64,000 nt of DNA from Candidatus Soleaferrea massiliensis AP7 (GCF_000820765.1 NZ_CCYH01000029.1:1-64000); one strand, 5' to 3'. Positions 11,301-18,728 are shown, counted from the first letter of the stretch. Numbers and translations are program-made. The notes: generated by a model not told the origin, from the sequence alone.

Positions 11301-13788
11301 CGGTGAAGTTGATCAGCGCCTTGTCTCCGACATACAGCTGGCCGTCGTCGACAAGCTTGCCGGTGTTGTCATAGATTCTGATCTTCGCGTTGATGCTCTT
11401 TCTGCCGCGGTTTTCAAGCGCGCCGTTTGCATCAAAATTCGTGTCGATGGTGTTCTGAAATTCATAAGTTGTGAGTCCGCCGATCAGGAAGCTTTCCAGC
11501 TGCGGCTTGTTGCGGTAAGAGATCATCAGGTTGTTTTTGGCGGAGGTGTTGACGCCCTGCTTGACCTGCGGGACGGTCCAGTTGCCCTCGCCGGTCAGGA
11601 CCGCATGGTTCTCCGCCGGGTTTTCACCTGCAAAGATGCCGCCCTTTTCCGAATAGTTTGCAACCATCGGATACATCTGCATCAGCTTGACACCTTCGCC
11701 GGAATGGTTGACAAGGCCGCCGCGCATGACGATATCGCCGCTTGCATCCTCCAGCGCGACATCAAAGACGATGCTGTTCATGCCTGCCTTTTCGCCGATC
11801 AGCCGCAGGGTTTTGCCCGCTTCGCCGTCGGCCGTGATGTCTTCCATTTTGAAGGCATAACCATTTATGCTCTTCTCGTCGTTGACCTGGCAGTACGCGT
11901 TCAGCACATACGGCTTGCCGCTTTCCTGCTCATAGGCGCTGTAGTAACCGGTCCGCAGATCGAACAGAATGCGCACATCCTTGTTCTGGATCATCGCAAA
12001 GCGGCCGGAAATGGTGGAGATCTCAGCCTTCTCAGGCACCTCGACACCGTTCATCGAAACAATCGTTACCTGATCTGAAACCTCGGGATTGCTGTTGGAA
12101 ACAGCCTTGACATCAAAGCTGCCGGCCTTATTGATCTGTACCAGGCCGTTTTCATCGATCGATGCGATTTCAGGATCTTCCGAAATGATCGACCAGGTGA
12201 CCGACGGATCGGTTGCGTGCTTCGGCAGCACCGACGCAGCCATCTGCACTTCGCCAAGCTCGGTGCGGATCGTTTCGCCGTCCGCCGGTGCGACAGAGAG
12301 CCTTCTGACCGGTACAGTGTCCCCATAATCGGTGTCGAAGAAGATGCCGTTCACAAGCGAATTGGTTTTCAGCGGGCTGTAATTCTCGTTGTTGAACACA
12401 ACATCGATCGAACCCTTGAAGAAGGTCGTGATGTATTTGCCTTTTGAAAGCTCTTCCATGACGATCCTGTCGCTGACCGGCGTCTGTGTGCCGGACTCAA
12501 AGAGCTGTACGCTCTGTTTTCTGCCGTTTTCATTCTCCGAAACCGTATAGAAGGTGATCTGATGCAGCTCGTCGTCGTTCGCTTTGATGCGGACAGTCTG
12601 GCGCTTATCGTCAAAACGGTAGCTGATCTTGCGGTTGCCGTCCGGGTCGGACGGATCCTGCAGGCCCTCGGTATACTGCGCGCCGGTTTTCGCGATGTAG
12701 CCGCCGCTGCGGTCTTCGGTGATGTAGTTGATTGAATCGATATAGTAAGGCAGGTCTTCAAGATCCGTGCTGCCGTTCCAGCCGCACAGGACATAGCCGT
12801 CCTGGCCATATGAGCCGATCCAGTTGCCCTTGCTGGTGTCGTCGGTCATCCAGGAGGCAATGCCTTCGGACAGAACCGTGACGACCATCTCACCGCTCAC
12901 ACCGGAGCCGTCCGCCGCTGCCGCGGTGACCTTGTATTTGCCGCCGCTCTCGACGGTCAGCCTGCCGTCGTCCGTGATCGAGACGGCGCCCGCGTTCTCG
13001 CTGTCCAGCGCTTCAGCCGACCAGCTTACATCCTTGTTGGTTGCGGCATAGGGAAGCACCGTCGCCTGCATCTCAATCGGCATATCGGACAGCGTGAAGA
13101 TGGCATTGCCGCTTCTGGTGGTCACTTCGACGCTTTCCGCCGGAACGTTTTCCAGCATGCCGGTGTCGAAGAAGATGCCGTTGACCAGCGTGTTGGTGTG
13201 CAGAGGATTGTAGACCTCGTTGTTCAGCACGATGTCAACCGAGCCGGTAAAGCTTGCGGTCACATATTTGCCTTCCGAAAGCTTTTCCATGATCAGCGCA
13301 TCGGTCAGAGCATAATTCGTATCCGCGCGGAACATCTGCACGCTCTGTTTTCTGCCGTTCTCGTTCTCCGCGACAGCATACAGCGTTACCTGATGCACCT
13401 CATTGTCATTCGCTTTGATTTTGATGGTCTGGCGCTTGTCATCGAATCGATAGGAGATTTTCCGCGTGCCGTTCGGGTCAGCTTTGCTCGGCAGGCCGTA
13501 CTGCAGGTCGCTGCCGGTTTTGGCGACATAGCCGCCGCTGCGGTCCTCGGTCACGTAGTCGATGGAATCGATGTAATCCGGCAGATTCTTCAGATCGTTT
13601 TTATTGTCCCATCCGCACAGGACATAACCGTCCTCGCCATATGCACCAATCCAGGCATTCTGCGTATCGCCATCCACCTTCCAGGCCGATTCGCCGCTGT
13701 CTGCCGCGGCTCCAATGATTCCCGTCGAGAGGATCATGGCGCCGGCAAGCACTGCTGCAAGCGCGCGCTGTAATCTTCGTTTTTTCAC
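8311..13788 (-). CDS. Secreted multidomain TIM-barrel glycosidase (GH36/GH31-like, family uncertain) with dockerin
   Basis: About 1825 residues. Two in-frame GTG codons compete: the first (13797) abuts the AGAGGAG ribosome-binding site, the second (13788) is about 8 bases downstream, so I choose 13788. Approximate order: signal peptide 1-30; a 170-residue beta domain at 33-205 repeated at 310-480 with near-identical blocks (SGGY(V/I)AKTG, NENGRKQSVQ); Big_2-like domains after each copy; a catalytic region 590-1290; Fn3 1360-1450; F5/8 C 1460-1600; Big_2; dockerin-like end with DVDGDG and DKDGNG. The catalytic part has barrel-like strand ends (SIFYDYAGQY with Asp1006, LWWDDAHW, RVSENSWEY) reminiscent of alpha-galactosidase-clan enzymes, but I cannot assign a CAZy family. 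The substrate is unknown; alpha-linked galactose or GalNAc is a guess. Its promoter region carries the paired CGTAGA element. Confidence 0.8.
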   Translation of the reverse strand: MKKRRLQRALAAVLAGAMILSTGIIGAAADSGESAWKVDGDTQNAWIGAYGEDGYVLCGWDNKNDLKNLPDYIDSIDYVTEDRSGGYVAKTGSDLQYGLPSKADPNGTRKISYRFDDKRQTIKIKANDNEVHQVTLYAVAENENGRKQSVQMFRADTNYALTDALIMEKLSEGKYVTASFTGSVDIVLNNEVYNPLHTNTLVNGIFFDTGMLENVPAESVEVTTRSGNAIFTLSDMPIEMQATVLPYAATNKDVSWSAEALDSENAGAVSITDDGRLTVESGGKYKVTAAAADGSGVSGEMVVTVLSEGIASWMTDDTSKGNWIGSYGQDGYVLCGWNGSTDLEDLPYYIDSINYITEDRSGGYIAKTGAQYTEGLQDPSDPDGNRKISYRFDDKRQTVRIKANDDELHQITFYTVSENENGRKQSVQLFESGTQTPVSDRIVMEELSKGKYITTFFKGSIDVVFNNENYSPLKTNSLVNGIFFDTDYGDTVPVRRLSVAPADGETIRTELGEVQMAASVLPKHATDPSVTWSIISEDPEIASIDENGLVQINKAGSFDVKAVSNSNPEVSDQVTIVSMNGVEVPEKAEISTISGRFAMIQNKDVRILFDLRTGYYSAYEQESGKPYVLNAYCQVNDEKSINGYAFKMEDITADGEAGKTLRLIGEKAGMNSIVFDVALEDASGDIVMRGGLVNHSGEGVKLMQMYPMVANYSEKGGIFAGENPAENHAVLTGEGNWTVPQVKQGVNTSAKNNLMISYRNKPQLESFLIGGLTTYEFQNTIDTNFDANGALENRGRKSINAKIRIYDNTGKLVDDGQLYVGDKALINFTEKNPYDSLDQYAAKQAVAMDVQLMDFDPYIYECLWYVNWFTPGANNADFAVQEVKDLYARGLANYARPNLRVEPDTYVNPNEQLWWDDAHWLSFGHLTPTYPTMKDWIAGMQAAGGEGGTYMQASYRSDDYCEQYPGHMLYNDPNEGPDYTDPDFIEHMKGVYQNLKDAGLRSIFYDYAGQYKGTGGGYLLDKTGGFEDKYATAVSAYRNIYALPKKYVGRDVRVSENSWEYSGSDLAIGLIDIQRNIGDTNEFNPNIAKVAVNQWYRHRKTKLLYSDVKVFESDDADLRRAQITGTGFFFGKTTLGESVNRMSDEKIKDIGKIVPFPIDGIAARPVGLFEGGYDINPEVLDYKFDSSYDDHILLFWNQTSNQTKTISADLGEDSAFGGVGLDSDKEYEIWDFWDWDYIGRFKGSDILSLDIRKNEMKTMAVREVREDPYLLSTSRHVLQGAFDAKDVSYDKASMTMTGTFDIVANDSYKAIISLNDNNLAIENFSIDNENVTASCKINPFGNYAEIILDAPQNETVNFTLTFKEDQSEEDTIAPSAVSNLRATADEKGIVSLTWNESADNSGFVKYDIYGADHAEFVPGADSLLKVSSTVSFKEDVVRDGYFYYKVVARDAAGNLSEPVMIKTKAFSTAIPVGSLTATCGDSNSASESADKVLDGKENTLWHTDWDGVSRDKMWIDLKFNDGPTKVNSYQYLPRAGAGNGTILNYELKASTDNGQTYQTVATGTFARSDGWKTIEFEEMEVTNLRLYAVTSVGNYASAAEIRVYNMPPLEGIELRETALNLAKDAQKALTADIYPTNLYNEPVSYVSDNELVAAVDENGVVTGIGTGSATITATVGDKQATCVVNVVDGTLDADSLEIDRENGYVSGTPKELTADELIALFAQKEGVTIEVTHADGTPVESGFVGTGCKVVSYVNGEAVDTLEVVVSGDVDGDGLVGIADLLGMKSSILGRDELSGAYFAAADKDGNGILNIFDLVAVKFDILNG

Positions 13789-13907
13789 AAAATTCACTCC
13801 TCTTTTTAATTTCCGTCTTGTTTTTTATCTCTATACGATCATTGCGATGGATAAAATCACTGCCTCCTTATATCAAAAATATATGTATGGATAGGTTTAG
13901 CAATTAA

Positions 13908-13935
13908 AGTATATCATTTCAAACTTCATAAGTAC
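13908..13935 (-). promoter_or_regulatory. Activator-type promoter of the large secreted enzyme gene
   Basis: On the minus strand a poor -35 (GTACTT, 13935-13930) and a good -10 (TATACT, 13913-13908) are 16 bases apart. A weak -35 directly below a paired repeat is what an activator-dependent promoter looks like. Confidence 0.5.
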
Positions 13936-13944
13936 ATGCAATAT

Positions 13945-13971
13945 TCTACGATTTATTAGTAAAATTCTACG
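13945..13971 (-). promoter_or_regulatory. Paired CGTAGA direct repeats, 21-bp period (putative activator site A)
   Basis: TCTACG on the plus strand at 13945-13950 and 13966-13971 (CGTAGA on the minus strand). The nearer copy is 9 bases above the -35 element. The same arrangement occurs at 30613-30639. Two helical turns between direct repeats fits AraC-type or LytTR-type dimers. Confidence 0.55.
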
Positions 13972-14154
13972 GTATTTTATCCTTTGTATGACTTAAATAA
14001 TACTTTTTCAAATTCTATTCGAACCAAGGAAACCGTTCCATGATGCATATTCCAGCAGTTCCGTATTTCCATTCTTTGAAGCTCTGGAAAACGGTCGTCA
14101 TTCCGCCACATATGCTTTCAATTCTAAGCGCACATACCTTCAGGCCCGCAAAAA

Positions 14155-14198
14155 TAAAAAGTCGTGTGGACGGGCCTTAATCCCCACACGACCTTTTA
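14155..14198 (-). terminator. Strong terminator of the candidate small RNA
   Basis: GGTCGTGTGG pairs with CCACACGAC across a 14-base loop and is followed on the minus strand by TTTTTATTTTT. A-rich and T-rich flanks make it usable in both directions. Confidence 0.75.
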
Positions 14199-14289
14199 TT
14201 TTCAGCTGTCAGAAAAAACACACCATTCGCTTTACGTTTTACGCAGCACCACTCGTTTCGCCAATATTTGATTTTTTCCGCAGCGTCAT
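14155..14289 (-). ncRNA. Candidate small RNA of about 135 nt
   Basis: On the minus strand TTGAAA (14324-14319), 17 bases and TATGCT (14301-14296) form a promoter; a strong terminator lies about 100 bases on. There is no convincing open frame between them (only a 16-codon one from ATGACGCTGCGG). Nothing else in the 13789-14535 gap explains the terminator. I recognise no known RNA family. Confidence 0.35.
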
Positions 14290-14423
14290 AAAAATAGCAT
14301 AACAATTCTTTCCTCGTTTTTCAATAACCTCGATCCATAGTTTTTTGTTAAATTTCATTTTACTGTGAGAAATCTGCGATCTTCTATTGCGTCTGCTTCA
14401 CTCATTATTTTTCCCGCGGCGAT

Positions 14424-14451
14424 TTACGGATTGGATAGATTGTGCTATACT
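14424..14451 (+). promoter_or_regulatory. Promoter of the YitT-family gene
   Basis: TTACGG, 16 bases, then TGC-TATACT (extended -10), 85 bases before the start codon. Confidence 0.45.
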
Positions 14452-14535
14452 GGTTCATAATGAAAGTTATTGTTCCAGCCGTTGACGTGATTCAGCAAAC
14501 AGCTGTCTGACCAACCTGAAAAGGAGGAAATCTTT

Positions 14536-15387
14536 ATGCAGCAGAAAGTAAGGGAATATGCCCTGATTACCCTGAGCACGTTTATGATTGCCGCCGGCGT
14601 CTACTTTTTTAAATTCCAGAACAATTTCTCCTTCGGCGGTGTGACCGGTGCGGCCGTGGTCATCAGCAAATTGTTCGGCGGGGCCGTATCATCCTCCACC
14701 GTCAACTTTGTCATCAGCATGGCGCTGCTGGTCGTCGGGTTCGTTTTCCTAGGAAAAAAATGCGGCATTAAGACGACCTATTCCAGCATCCTGCTTTCGG
14801 TCCTGATTTCGGTGTTCTCGTTTCTCTGCCCGCTGGATGGGCCGATCACCGACAGCCCGATGCTGGAGCTCTGCTTTGCAATCGGACTGCCCGCGTTTGG
14901 TTCGGCGCTGCTCTTCAACATGGGCGCCTCCTCCGGCGGAACGGATATCATTGCAATGATTGTCAAGAAATACAGCCGCTTCAACATTGGACGGGCTTTG
15001 CTGTTTGTCGATGCCCTGATCACACTGAGCGCATTCCTTGTTTTCGATCTGACAACCGCGCTCTACTCCATTTTGGGTTTGATGATCAAATCCCTGATGA
15101 TCGATACGGTGATTGAGAGCATCAATCTGTGCAAATACTTCAACATCGTATGCGTCAATCCCGAACCGATCTGCGACTATATCACGCAGACGCTGAACCG
15201 GAGCGCAACCATCTGCGATGCAGAGGGCGCCTTTTCCCAGGAAAAGAAGACCATCATCTTTACGGTGGTCAACCGGCCGCAGGCGGTGCAGCTGAGAAAA
15301 TTTATCAAACAGGAAGAGCCTTCCGCCTTTATCCTGATTTCCAATACCAGCGAAATCATTGGACGTGGTTTTCATCAGACCGTTTGA
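14536..15387 (+). CDS. YitT family membrane protein (DUF161/DUF2179)
   Basis: A 283-residue integral membrane protein. Five to six hydrophobic segments occupy residues 10-180, including the typical NNFSFGGVTGAAVVISK and GASSGGTDIIAMIV glycine-rich stretches. A soluble DUF2179 domain (about 200-283, with KTIIFTVVNRPQ and ISNTSEIIGRGF) closes the protein. This is the standard order and length of the family. Its function is not established; transport or sensing at the membrane has been suggested. AAAGGAGG lies 8 bases before ATG 14536. A terminator follows directly, so it is a single-gene unit. Confidence 0.92.
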   Translation: MQQKVREYALITLSTFMIAAGVYFFKFQNNFSFGGVTGAAVVISKLFGGAVSSSTVNFVISMALLVVGFVFLGKKCGIKTTYSSILLSVLISVFSFLCPLDGPITDSPMLELCFAIGLPAFGSALLFNMGASSGGTDIIAMIVKKYSRFNIGRALLFVDALITLSAFLVFDLTTALYSILGLMIKSLMIDTVIESINLCKYFNIVCVNPEPICDYITQTLNRSATICDAEGAFSQEKKTIIFTVVNRPQAVQLRKFIKQEEPSAFILISNTSEIIGRGFHQTV

Positions 15388-15402
15388 CGGATAGCTCTGC
15401 AA

Positions 15403-15440
15403 AAAAACAGCCTCTTCTTTGTATAGGAAGAGGCTGTTTT
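15403..15440 (+). terminator. Bidirectional terminator after the YitT gene
   Basis: AAACAGCCTCTTC pairs with GAAGAGGCTGTTT across a short loop, flanked by A's and T's. Confidence 0.85.
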
Positions 15441-15547
15441 CCATATGAAAAAGTCTTATCATTACCCTTTCAGTGGCAGACCTGCCTCAAAAACCCCAAG
15501 TTTTTGAGGACATCATTCTTGAAAACGACAATTTTAATCAATACATA

Positions 15548-15904
15548 CTAACAGTCAAACGCCGCAGCCCAGTCAGCCTCCTTGAAACCAACCAGAACGG
15601 TTTCCGGCGTGATCAGCAATGGACGTTTGATCAGCATGCCGTCGCTGGCAAGCAGCATCAATTGTTCCTCCTGTGTCATCGTTGGCAGCTTATCCTTCAG
15701 TCCAAGCGACTGGTATACCCGTCCGCTTGTGTTGAAAAATCTTTTCAGAGGCAGCCCTGAACGGCTTTGCCATGCCTTCAATTCCTCAGCCGTCGGCGTC
15801 TCCTCTACTATGTGCCGGCCGGCATATGCGATCCTGCGCTCATCCAGCCATTTTTTCGCTTTTCTGCAGGTGCTGCAGGCCGGATATTCTATAAATTGGG
15901 TCAT
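15548..15904 (-). CDS. ArsC/Spx-family thioredoxin-fold protein
   Basis: A 118-residue protein. I start at ATG 15904, which overlaps the upstream stop codon as ATGA and has AAAGGGGGA in front; a longer frame begins inside the neighbour. The N-terminal motif PACSTCRK puts CxxC at Cys10 and Cys13, the same position as the Spx redox switch; ArsC homologues share the fold. The conserved RPLLIT block near residue 90 matches the ArsC/Spx family. It may be a reductase or an Spx-like regulator of RNA polymerase; the CxxC and length cannot separate these. It is the last gene of a five-gene minus-strand run and is probably translationally coupled to the macrodomain gene. Confidence 0.85.
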   Translation of the reverse strand: MTQFIEYPACSTCRKAKKWLDERRIAYAGRHIVEETPTAEELKAWQSRSGLPLKRFFNTSGRVYQSLGLKDKLPTMTQEEQLMLLASDGMLIKRPLLITPETVLVGFKEADWAAAFDC

Positions 15905-16425
15905 TCCTGTATCCCCCTTTCCTTTGTCCATGCGTTTTCATAGGCCATTCGGGTAATCGGGTCAAAACAGACCATTCTCACCAGTGTGAGCCTATAGTCC
16001 TTTTTCAGAACATCCAGTATGGCGTGTACGGCAATTCCGGCTGCACGTTCAAGCGGAAAACGGTAAACACCGGTGCTGATTGACGGGAACGCCACAGTAT
16101 GGCATCCATTCTGCACCGCCAGCGCCAGGCTACTGCGGTAGCAGCTTTCCAGCAGTGCGTCTTCCCCGTCATTTCCGCCGCGCCATATGGGACCGGGCGT
16201 GTGAATCACGTACCTCGCGGGCAGATGATATCCTGCTGTTATTTTTGCCTTGCCGGTCTGGCATCCGTGCAGGCCGCGGCACTCCTCAAGAAGCTGCGGA
16301 CCTGCCGCGCGGTGGATGGCTCCATCCACACCTGAACCTCCCAGCAGCGACGTGTTGGCGGCATTGACAATCGCGTCAACCTGCTGCTCGGTGATATCCC
16401 CTTCTGCAACCTCAAACCGCATCAT
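15901..16425 (-). CDS. Macrodomain protein, O-acetyl-ADP-ribose deacetylase type
   Basis: A 174-residue single macrodomain. Visible motifs are GDIT near the N terminus, [21 protein letters not shown] with the adenosine- and ribose-binding residues, and [11 protein letters not shown] in the second phosphate loop. This set matches the YmdB/MacroD class that hydrolyses O-acetyl-ADP-ribose and removes ADP-ribose from proteins. The start is ATG 16425 (or 16422), because GAAGGGGA lies just before it and the longer frame begins at TTG inside that site. It is followed by the ArsC/Spx gene with an ATGA overlap. A sirtuin that would make O-acetyl-ADP-ribose is encoded 4 kb away, though not in the same operon. 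Confidence 0.92.
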   Translation of the reverse strand: MMRFEVAEGDITEQQVDAIVNAANTSLLGGSGVDGAIHRAAGPQLLEECRGLHGCQTGKAKITAGYHLPARYVIHTPGPIWRGGNDGEDALLESCYRSSLALAVQNGCHTVAFPSISTGVYRFPLERAAGIAVHAILDVLKKDYRLTLVRMVCFDPITRMAYENAWTKERGIQE

Positions 16426-16607
16426 GAATTCCCCTTCCAATATGTTTGAGCTTCCTGAACAAAACCGCTTCTTCGCATCTGTTCTTTACATCAGTTACTA
16501 TCAGCCGCTCCCCCTGCCCGCGTGGCATTTGAAAATCATCCTGCAAAGGCCTTCTCCGCATCCCACTCTTTTCGGCGGCCCAGCATAGATTCCCGGCACA
16601 GATTTTA

Positions 16608-17153
16608 TCATTCTGATGCCCCGGCGGACAGGGATTTGCGATAAACCTCGGTATAAACAAGCTTCCCTTGAATCCGCTGAGATTTCATCAGGCTGATGGA
16701 TGAAACCTGCTGTATGAGTTCCGGAACGGATTTTGCAAAGGCATCCGCGTCAAATCCTGGTTCTGGGACCATCTGCCTTCCAAGCGTCAGATGCGGCCTG
16801 AATGGACGGTCTTCCAGCTGAAAACCCGCTTTTGTGAGGTTTTTGAACAGCTGTCCATAGAGAGTTTCAAGCTCCCCGCAGGCAGTCACGCCTATCCAGT
16901 AAATATCTCCGCCGCTGCGTTTGAACCGCCCAAACCCACTCATACTCAGTGTAAAAGCTTTCGCCGAAATCGCGTTCATGGCCGAACGGACAGACGCCAC
17001 CCTTGTGGTTTCGCCGATAAAGGCGAGCGTCAGATGCAGATTTTCCCGTCTTGTCAGATTGCCCTGGATCAGACCGGGTTTTAAACGCCGCATGATTCCG
17101 CACAGCTGGTCCTTGACATCTTCCTCGAAGTTGATTGCTATAAACAGCCTCAT
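16608..17153 (-). CDS. thpR: RNA 2',3'-cyclic phosphodiesterase
   Basis: A 181-residue member of the 2H phosphoesterase superfamily. The protein begins MRLFIAINF, as usual in the family, and has the two HxTx motifs LHLTLAF (about residue 41) and RPHLTLGR (about residue 128), which carry the two catalytic histidines. The enzyme opens 2',3'-cyclic phosphates at RNA ends and can ligate RNA in vitro. It lies within the run GIY-YIG, NUDIX, ThpR, macrodomain, ArsC/Spx. The 182-base gap to the macrodomain gene holds no recognisable gene. Confidence 0.9.
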   Translation of the reverse strand: MRLFIAINFEEDVKDQLCGIMRRLKPGLIQGNLTRRENLHLTLAFIGETTRVASVRSAMNAISAKAFTLSMSGFGRFKRSGGDIYWIGVTACGELETLYGQLFKNLTKAGFQLEDRPFRPHLTLGRQMVPEPGFDADAFAKSVPELIQQVSSISLMKSQRIQGKLVYTEVYRKSLSAGASE

Positions 17154-17172
17154 CGCTTTCCCTGCCTTTCTA

Positions 17173-17571
17173 TCAATCGGCGCTTTGCAGATTCTCCCTG
17201 CTCAGCCGCTCGACGATTTCCACATCCGCCGGACAGAATGGATATTCCGCAAGCTCCCGCGGTTTTACCCATCGAATCTGCCGATGTACCCGTTTCTCAA
17301 TCGACCCGGATTGTATCTTCGCCAGATAAAAGACAAAGTGGAACGGCTTGTCTTCATAACAATAATCTGTGCCGGCAAACTCCTTTAGAATTTCAATCTC
17401 AATATTCAGTTCTTCACGGCATTCCCGGATGGCACAGTCCGCATATTGCTCCTGACCTTCGCGCTTCCCGCCGGGAAATTCCCACAGCAGGGAGCAGTTC
17501 CCGCCCATACCGCGCTGACAGATCAGTATTTGTCCATCCTTTAAAAGAATAGCCGCTGCTATTTCGGTCAT
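17173..17571 (-). CDS. NUDIX hydrolase, MutT-like (8-oxo-dGTP type)
   Basis: A 132-residue protein with a full Nudix box: GGKREGQEQ followed by REC-REEL, matching GX5EX7REUXEEXGU. It begins MTEIAAAIL and has the WVKPRELAEYPFCPAD segment typical of MutT-like pyrophosphohydrolases that clean oxidised nucleotides from the pool. I start at ATG 17571 because GAAGGGGAAA stands before it; a longer frame starts with TTG overlapping the upstream stop. The substrate is inferred from family resemblance only. Confidence 0.88.
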   Translation of the reverse strand: MTEIAAAILLKDGQILICQRGMGGNCSLLWEFPGGKREGQEQYADCAIRECREELNIEIEILKEFAGTDYCYEDKPFHFVFYLAKIQSGSIEKRVHRQIRWVKPRELAEYPFCPADVEIVERLSRENLQSAD

Positions 17572-17621
17572 ATCAGTTTCCCCTTCCCTCTGCTGCCGCG
17601 CCAAAACGCATACGGTCTTGT

Positions 17622-17900
17622 TCAATCAGCTTCCGTTTTTAAACGGGGGACAACCGTTTGAACCAACTGCAGCTTCTGAGCACGGGACAGCCGTTTGATT
17701 TCACATTCCCGCTTCATCGCAGCCGATCTGTCAGGAAGAAACTCCGAATAAGCCAGCCTGACCGGACGGCGCACACGGGTATACTTGGCACCTTTTCCAT
17801 CATTGTGCATTCGCATCCGGTTGTCCAGGTCATTCGTCCATCCGGTGTACAGCGTCCCATCTGCACACCACAGCATATAGACACATGGCATTTTCTGCAA
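17622..17900 (-). CDS. GIY-YIG nuclease-like protein (YhbQ/UPF0213 type)
   Basis: A protein of about 92 residues. The GIY-YIG core is seen as CVYMLWCADGTLYTGWTND near the N terminus, followed by the conserved Arg (RMRMHN) and Glu (KRECEIKRLS) of the fold. I place the start at TTG 17900, 8 bases after GAGAGGGGG; ATG 17891 is possible. An open frame continues upstream through promoter and terminator elements and is not credible as protein. Small GIY-YIG proteins are probable DNA or RNA endonucleases; no substrate is known for most. It is the first gene of the five-gene operon. Confidence 0.88.
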   Translation of the reverse strand: MQKMPCVYMLWCADGTLYTGWTNDLDNRMRMHNDGKGAKYTRVRRPVRLAYSEFLPDRSAAMKRECEIKRLSRAQKLQLVQTVVPRLKTEAD

Positions 17901-17942
17901 TGCGGCTTCCCCCTCTCCTGTACAGGGTATCGTTATGCATTC

Positions 17943-17971
17943 ATTATATCCAAAAAACAGAAAAAAGGCAA
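17943..17971 (-). promoter_or_regulatory. Promoter of the GIY-YIG/NUDIX/ThpR/macrodomain/ArsC operon
   Basis: TTGCCT (17971-17966), 17 bases, TATAAT (17948-17943) on the minus strand. The -35 box is also the 3' arm of a terminator for transcripts coming from upstream. Confidence 0.65.
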
Positions 17972-18002
17972 TGGCCTTCGGTGTTTTCCCGGCCATTACC
18001 TT
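17961..18002 (-). terminator. Terminator overlapping the operon promoter
   Basis: AAGGTAATGGCC pairs with GGCCATTGCCTT (one G-U pair) and is followed by TTTTT on the minus strand. It would insulate the operon from upstream transcription. Confidence 0.65.
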
Positions 18003-18409
18003 GATTCTGTCTGGATTTTTTACAAATATTCCCATATCGAAACGCATGGAGAAACGCCCCCATAGTTCGGTAGCCTTTACTCCGCCTATGCTTCCCTGTC
18101 AGCCGCTTTACAGCTTTTACATTCGGATGCCGCGACCAAATCGACGCTGTACGAGCAGGCTTCTTCGGTTTCCAATGCAACTAAAAAAACCGTTTTTCAT
18201 TTTTGACACAAAAATGTGCAAACCTTCAAAACGGATTCTATAATCCAATATAAGCGCATTTAGAGAATCATGCTGTTTTGCTCAATCTCTTATTTCGATA
18301 TCGTCCTTTGCGACAATAATCGTCTTTTATCGACATCCATCCTACTTTATAATGAAAAGATAAATTTCCGGCCCGCCGATTGAAGTATAAAAATGTGGGA
18401 AAGCTATCC
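18003..18409. other. Gap without a credible gene
   Basis: About 400 bases. Short frames exist on both strands, but none has a ribosome-binding site and a recognisable protein. The terminator at 17961-18002 implies some minus-strand transcript begins here; I cannot find its promoter. Confidence 0.4.
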
Positions 18410-18613
18410 TCAGGCAGATCTTTCAAACAATCTTTCTATACTTTCTTCCGATTGTATGAGCTTTTTGATCGCAAGCGCTTCATCCAACGTAAATTTGCTG
18501 TCCCCTTTCAGCTTCAGCAACAGGGTATTGTAGCCTATGCCCAGCTGCTGTGCCATTTCCCTTTTTGTCATACCGATGGATACAAGCTGTGCTTCAATTT
18601 GCTTATACATCAT
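18410..18613 (-). CDS. Small XRE/Cro-type DNA-binding protein
   Basis: A 67-residue protein, nearly all of it a helix-turn-helix: MTKREMAQQLGIGYNTLLLKL is the second and third helix region. It starts at ATG 18613 (a second ATG follows at once), with GGGAGTG in front. It is divergent from another XRE regulator at 18789. Proteins of this size act as dimeric repressors. The targets are unknown; the divergent arrangement suggests mutual or self-regulation (inference). No phage structural genes are nearby. Confidence 0.8.
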   Translation of the reverse strand: MMYKQIEAQLVSIGMTKREMAQQLGIGYNTLLLKLKGDSKFTLDEALAIKKLIQSEESIERLFERSA

Positions 18614-18657
18614 CTTTTCACTCCCATTTTGACACGTAATTTCGTTTTTTCACTACA

Positions 18658-18686
18658 ATATTAACACGATATTATAATGTTGTCAA
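18658..18686 (-). promoter_or_regulatory. Promoter of the small XRE gene
   Basis: TTGACA (18686-18681), 17 bases, TAATAT (18663-18658) on the minus strand. Confidence 0.7.
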
Positions 18687-18728
18687 CCATTTTCTGTTTA
18701 TCCCGGGTTGATATTGCTGGAAGTATTG

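Noticed and set aside
8590..12078. A 1162-codon open frame on the plus strand
   Set aside because: Antisense shadow of the large secreted enzyme; low-complexity composition rich in Val, Arg and Asp, typical of reversed coding strands.
15485..15509. Inverted repeat CCTCAAAAAC...GTTTTTGAGG as terminator of the ArsC/Spx operon
   Set aside because: The stem is AT-rich without a T tract; too weak to call, although the operon must end near here.
17944..18180. A 78-codon minus-strand frame before the GIY-YIG gene
   Set aside because: It crosses a terminator and the operon promoter, with no ribosome-binding site and no recognisable protein.
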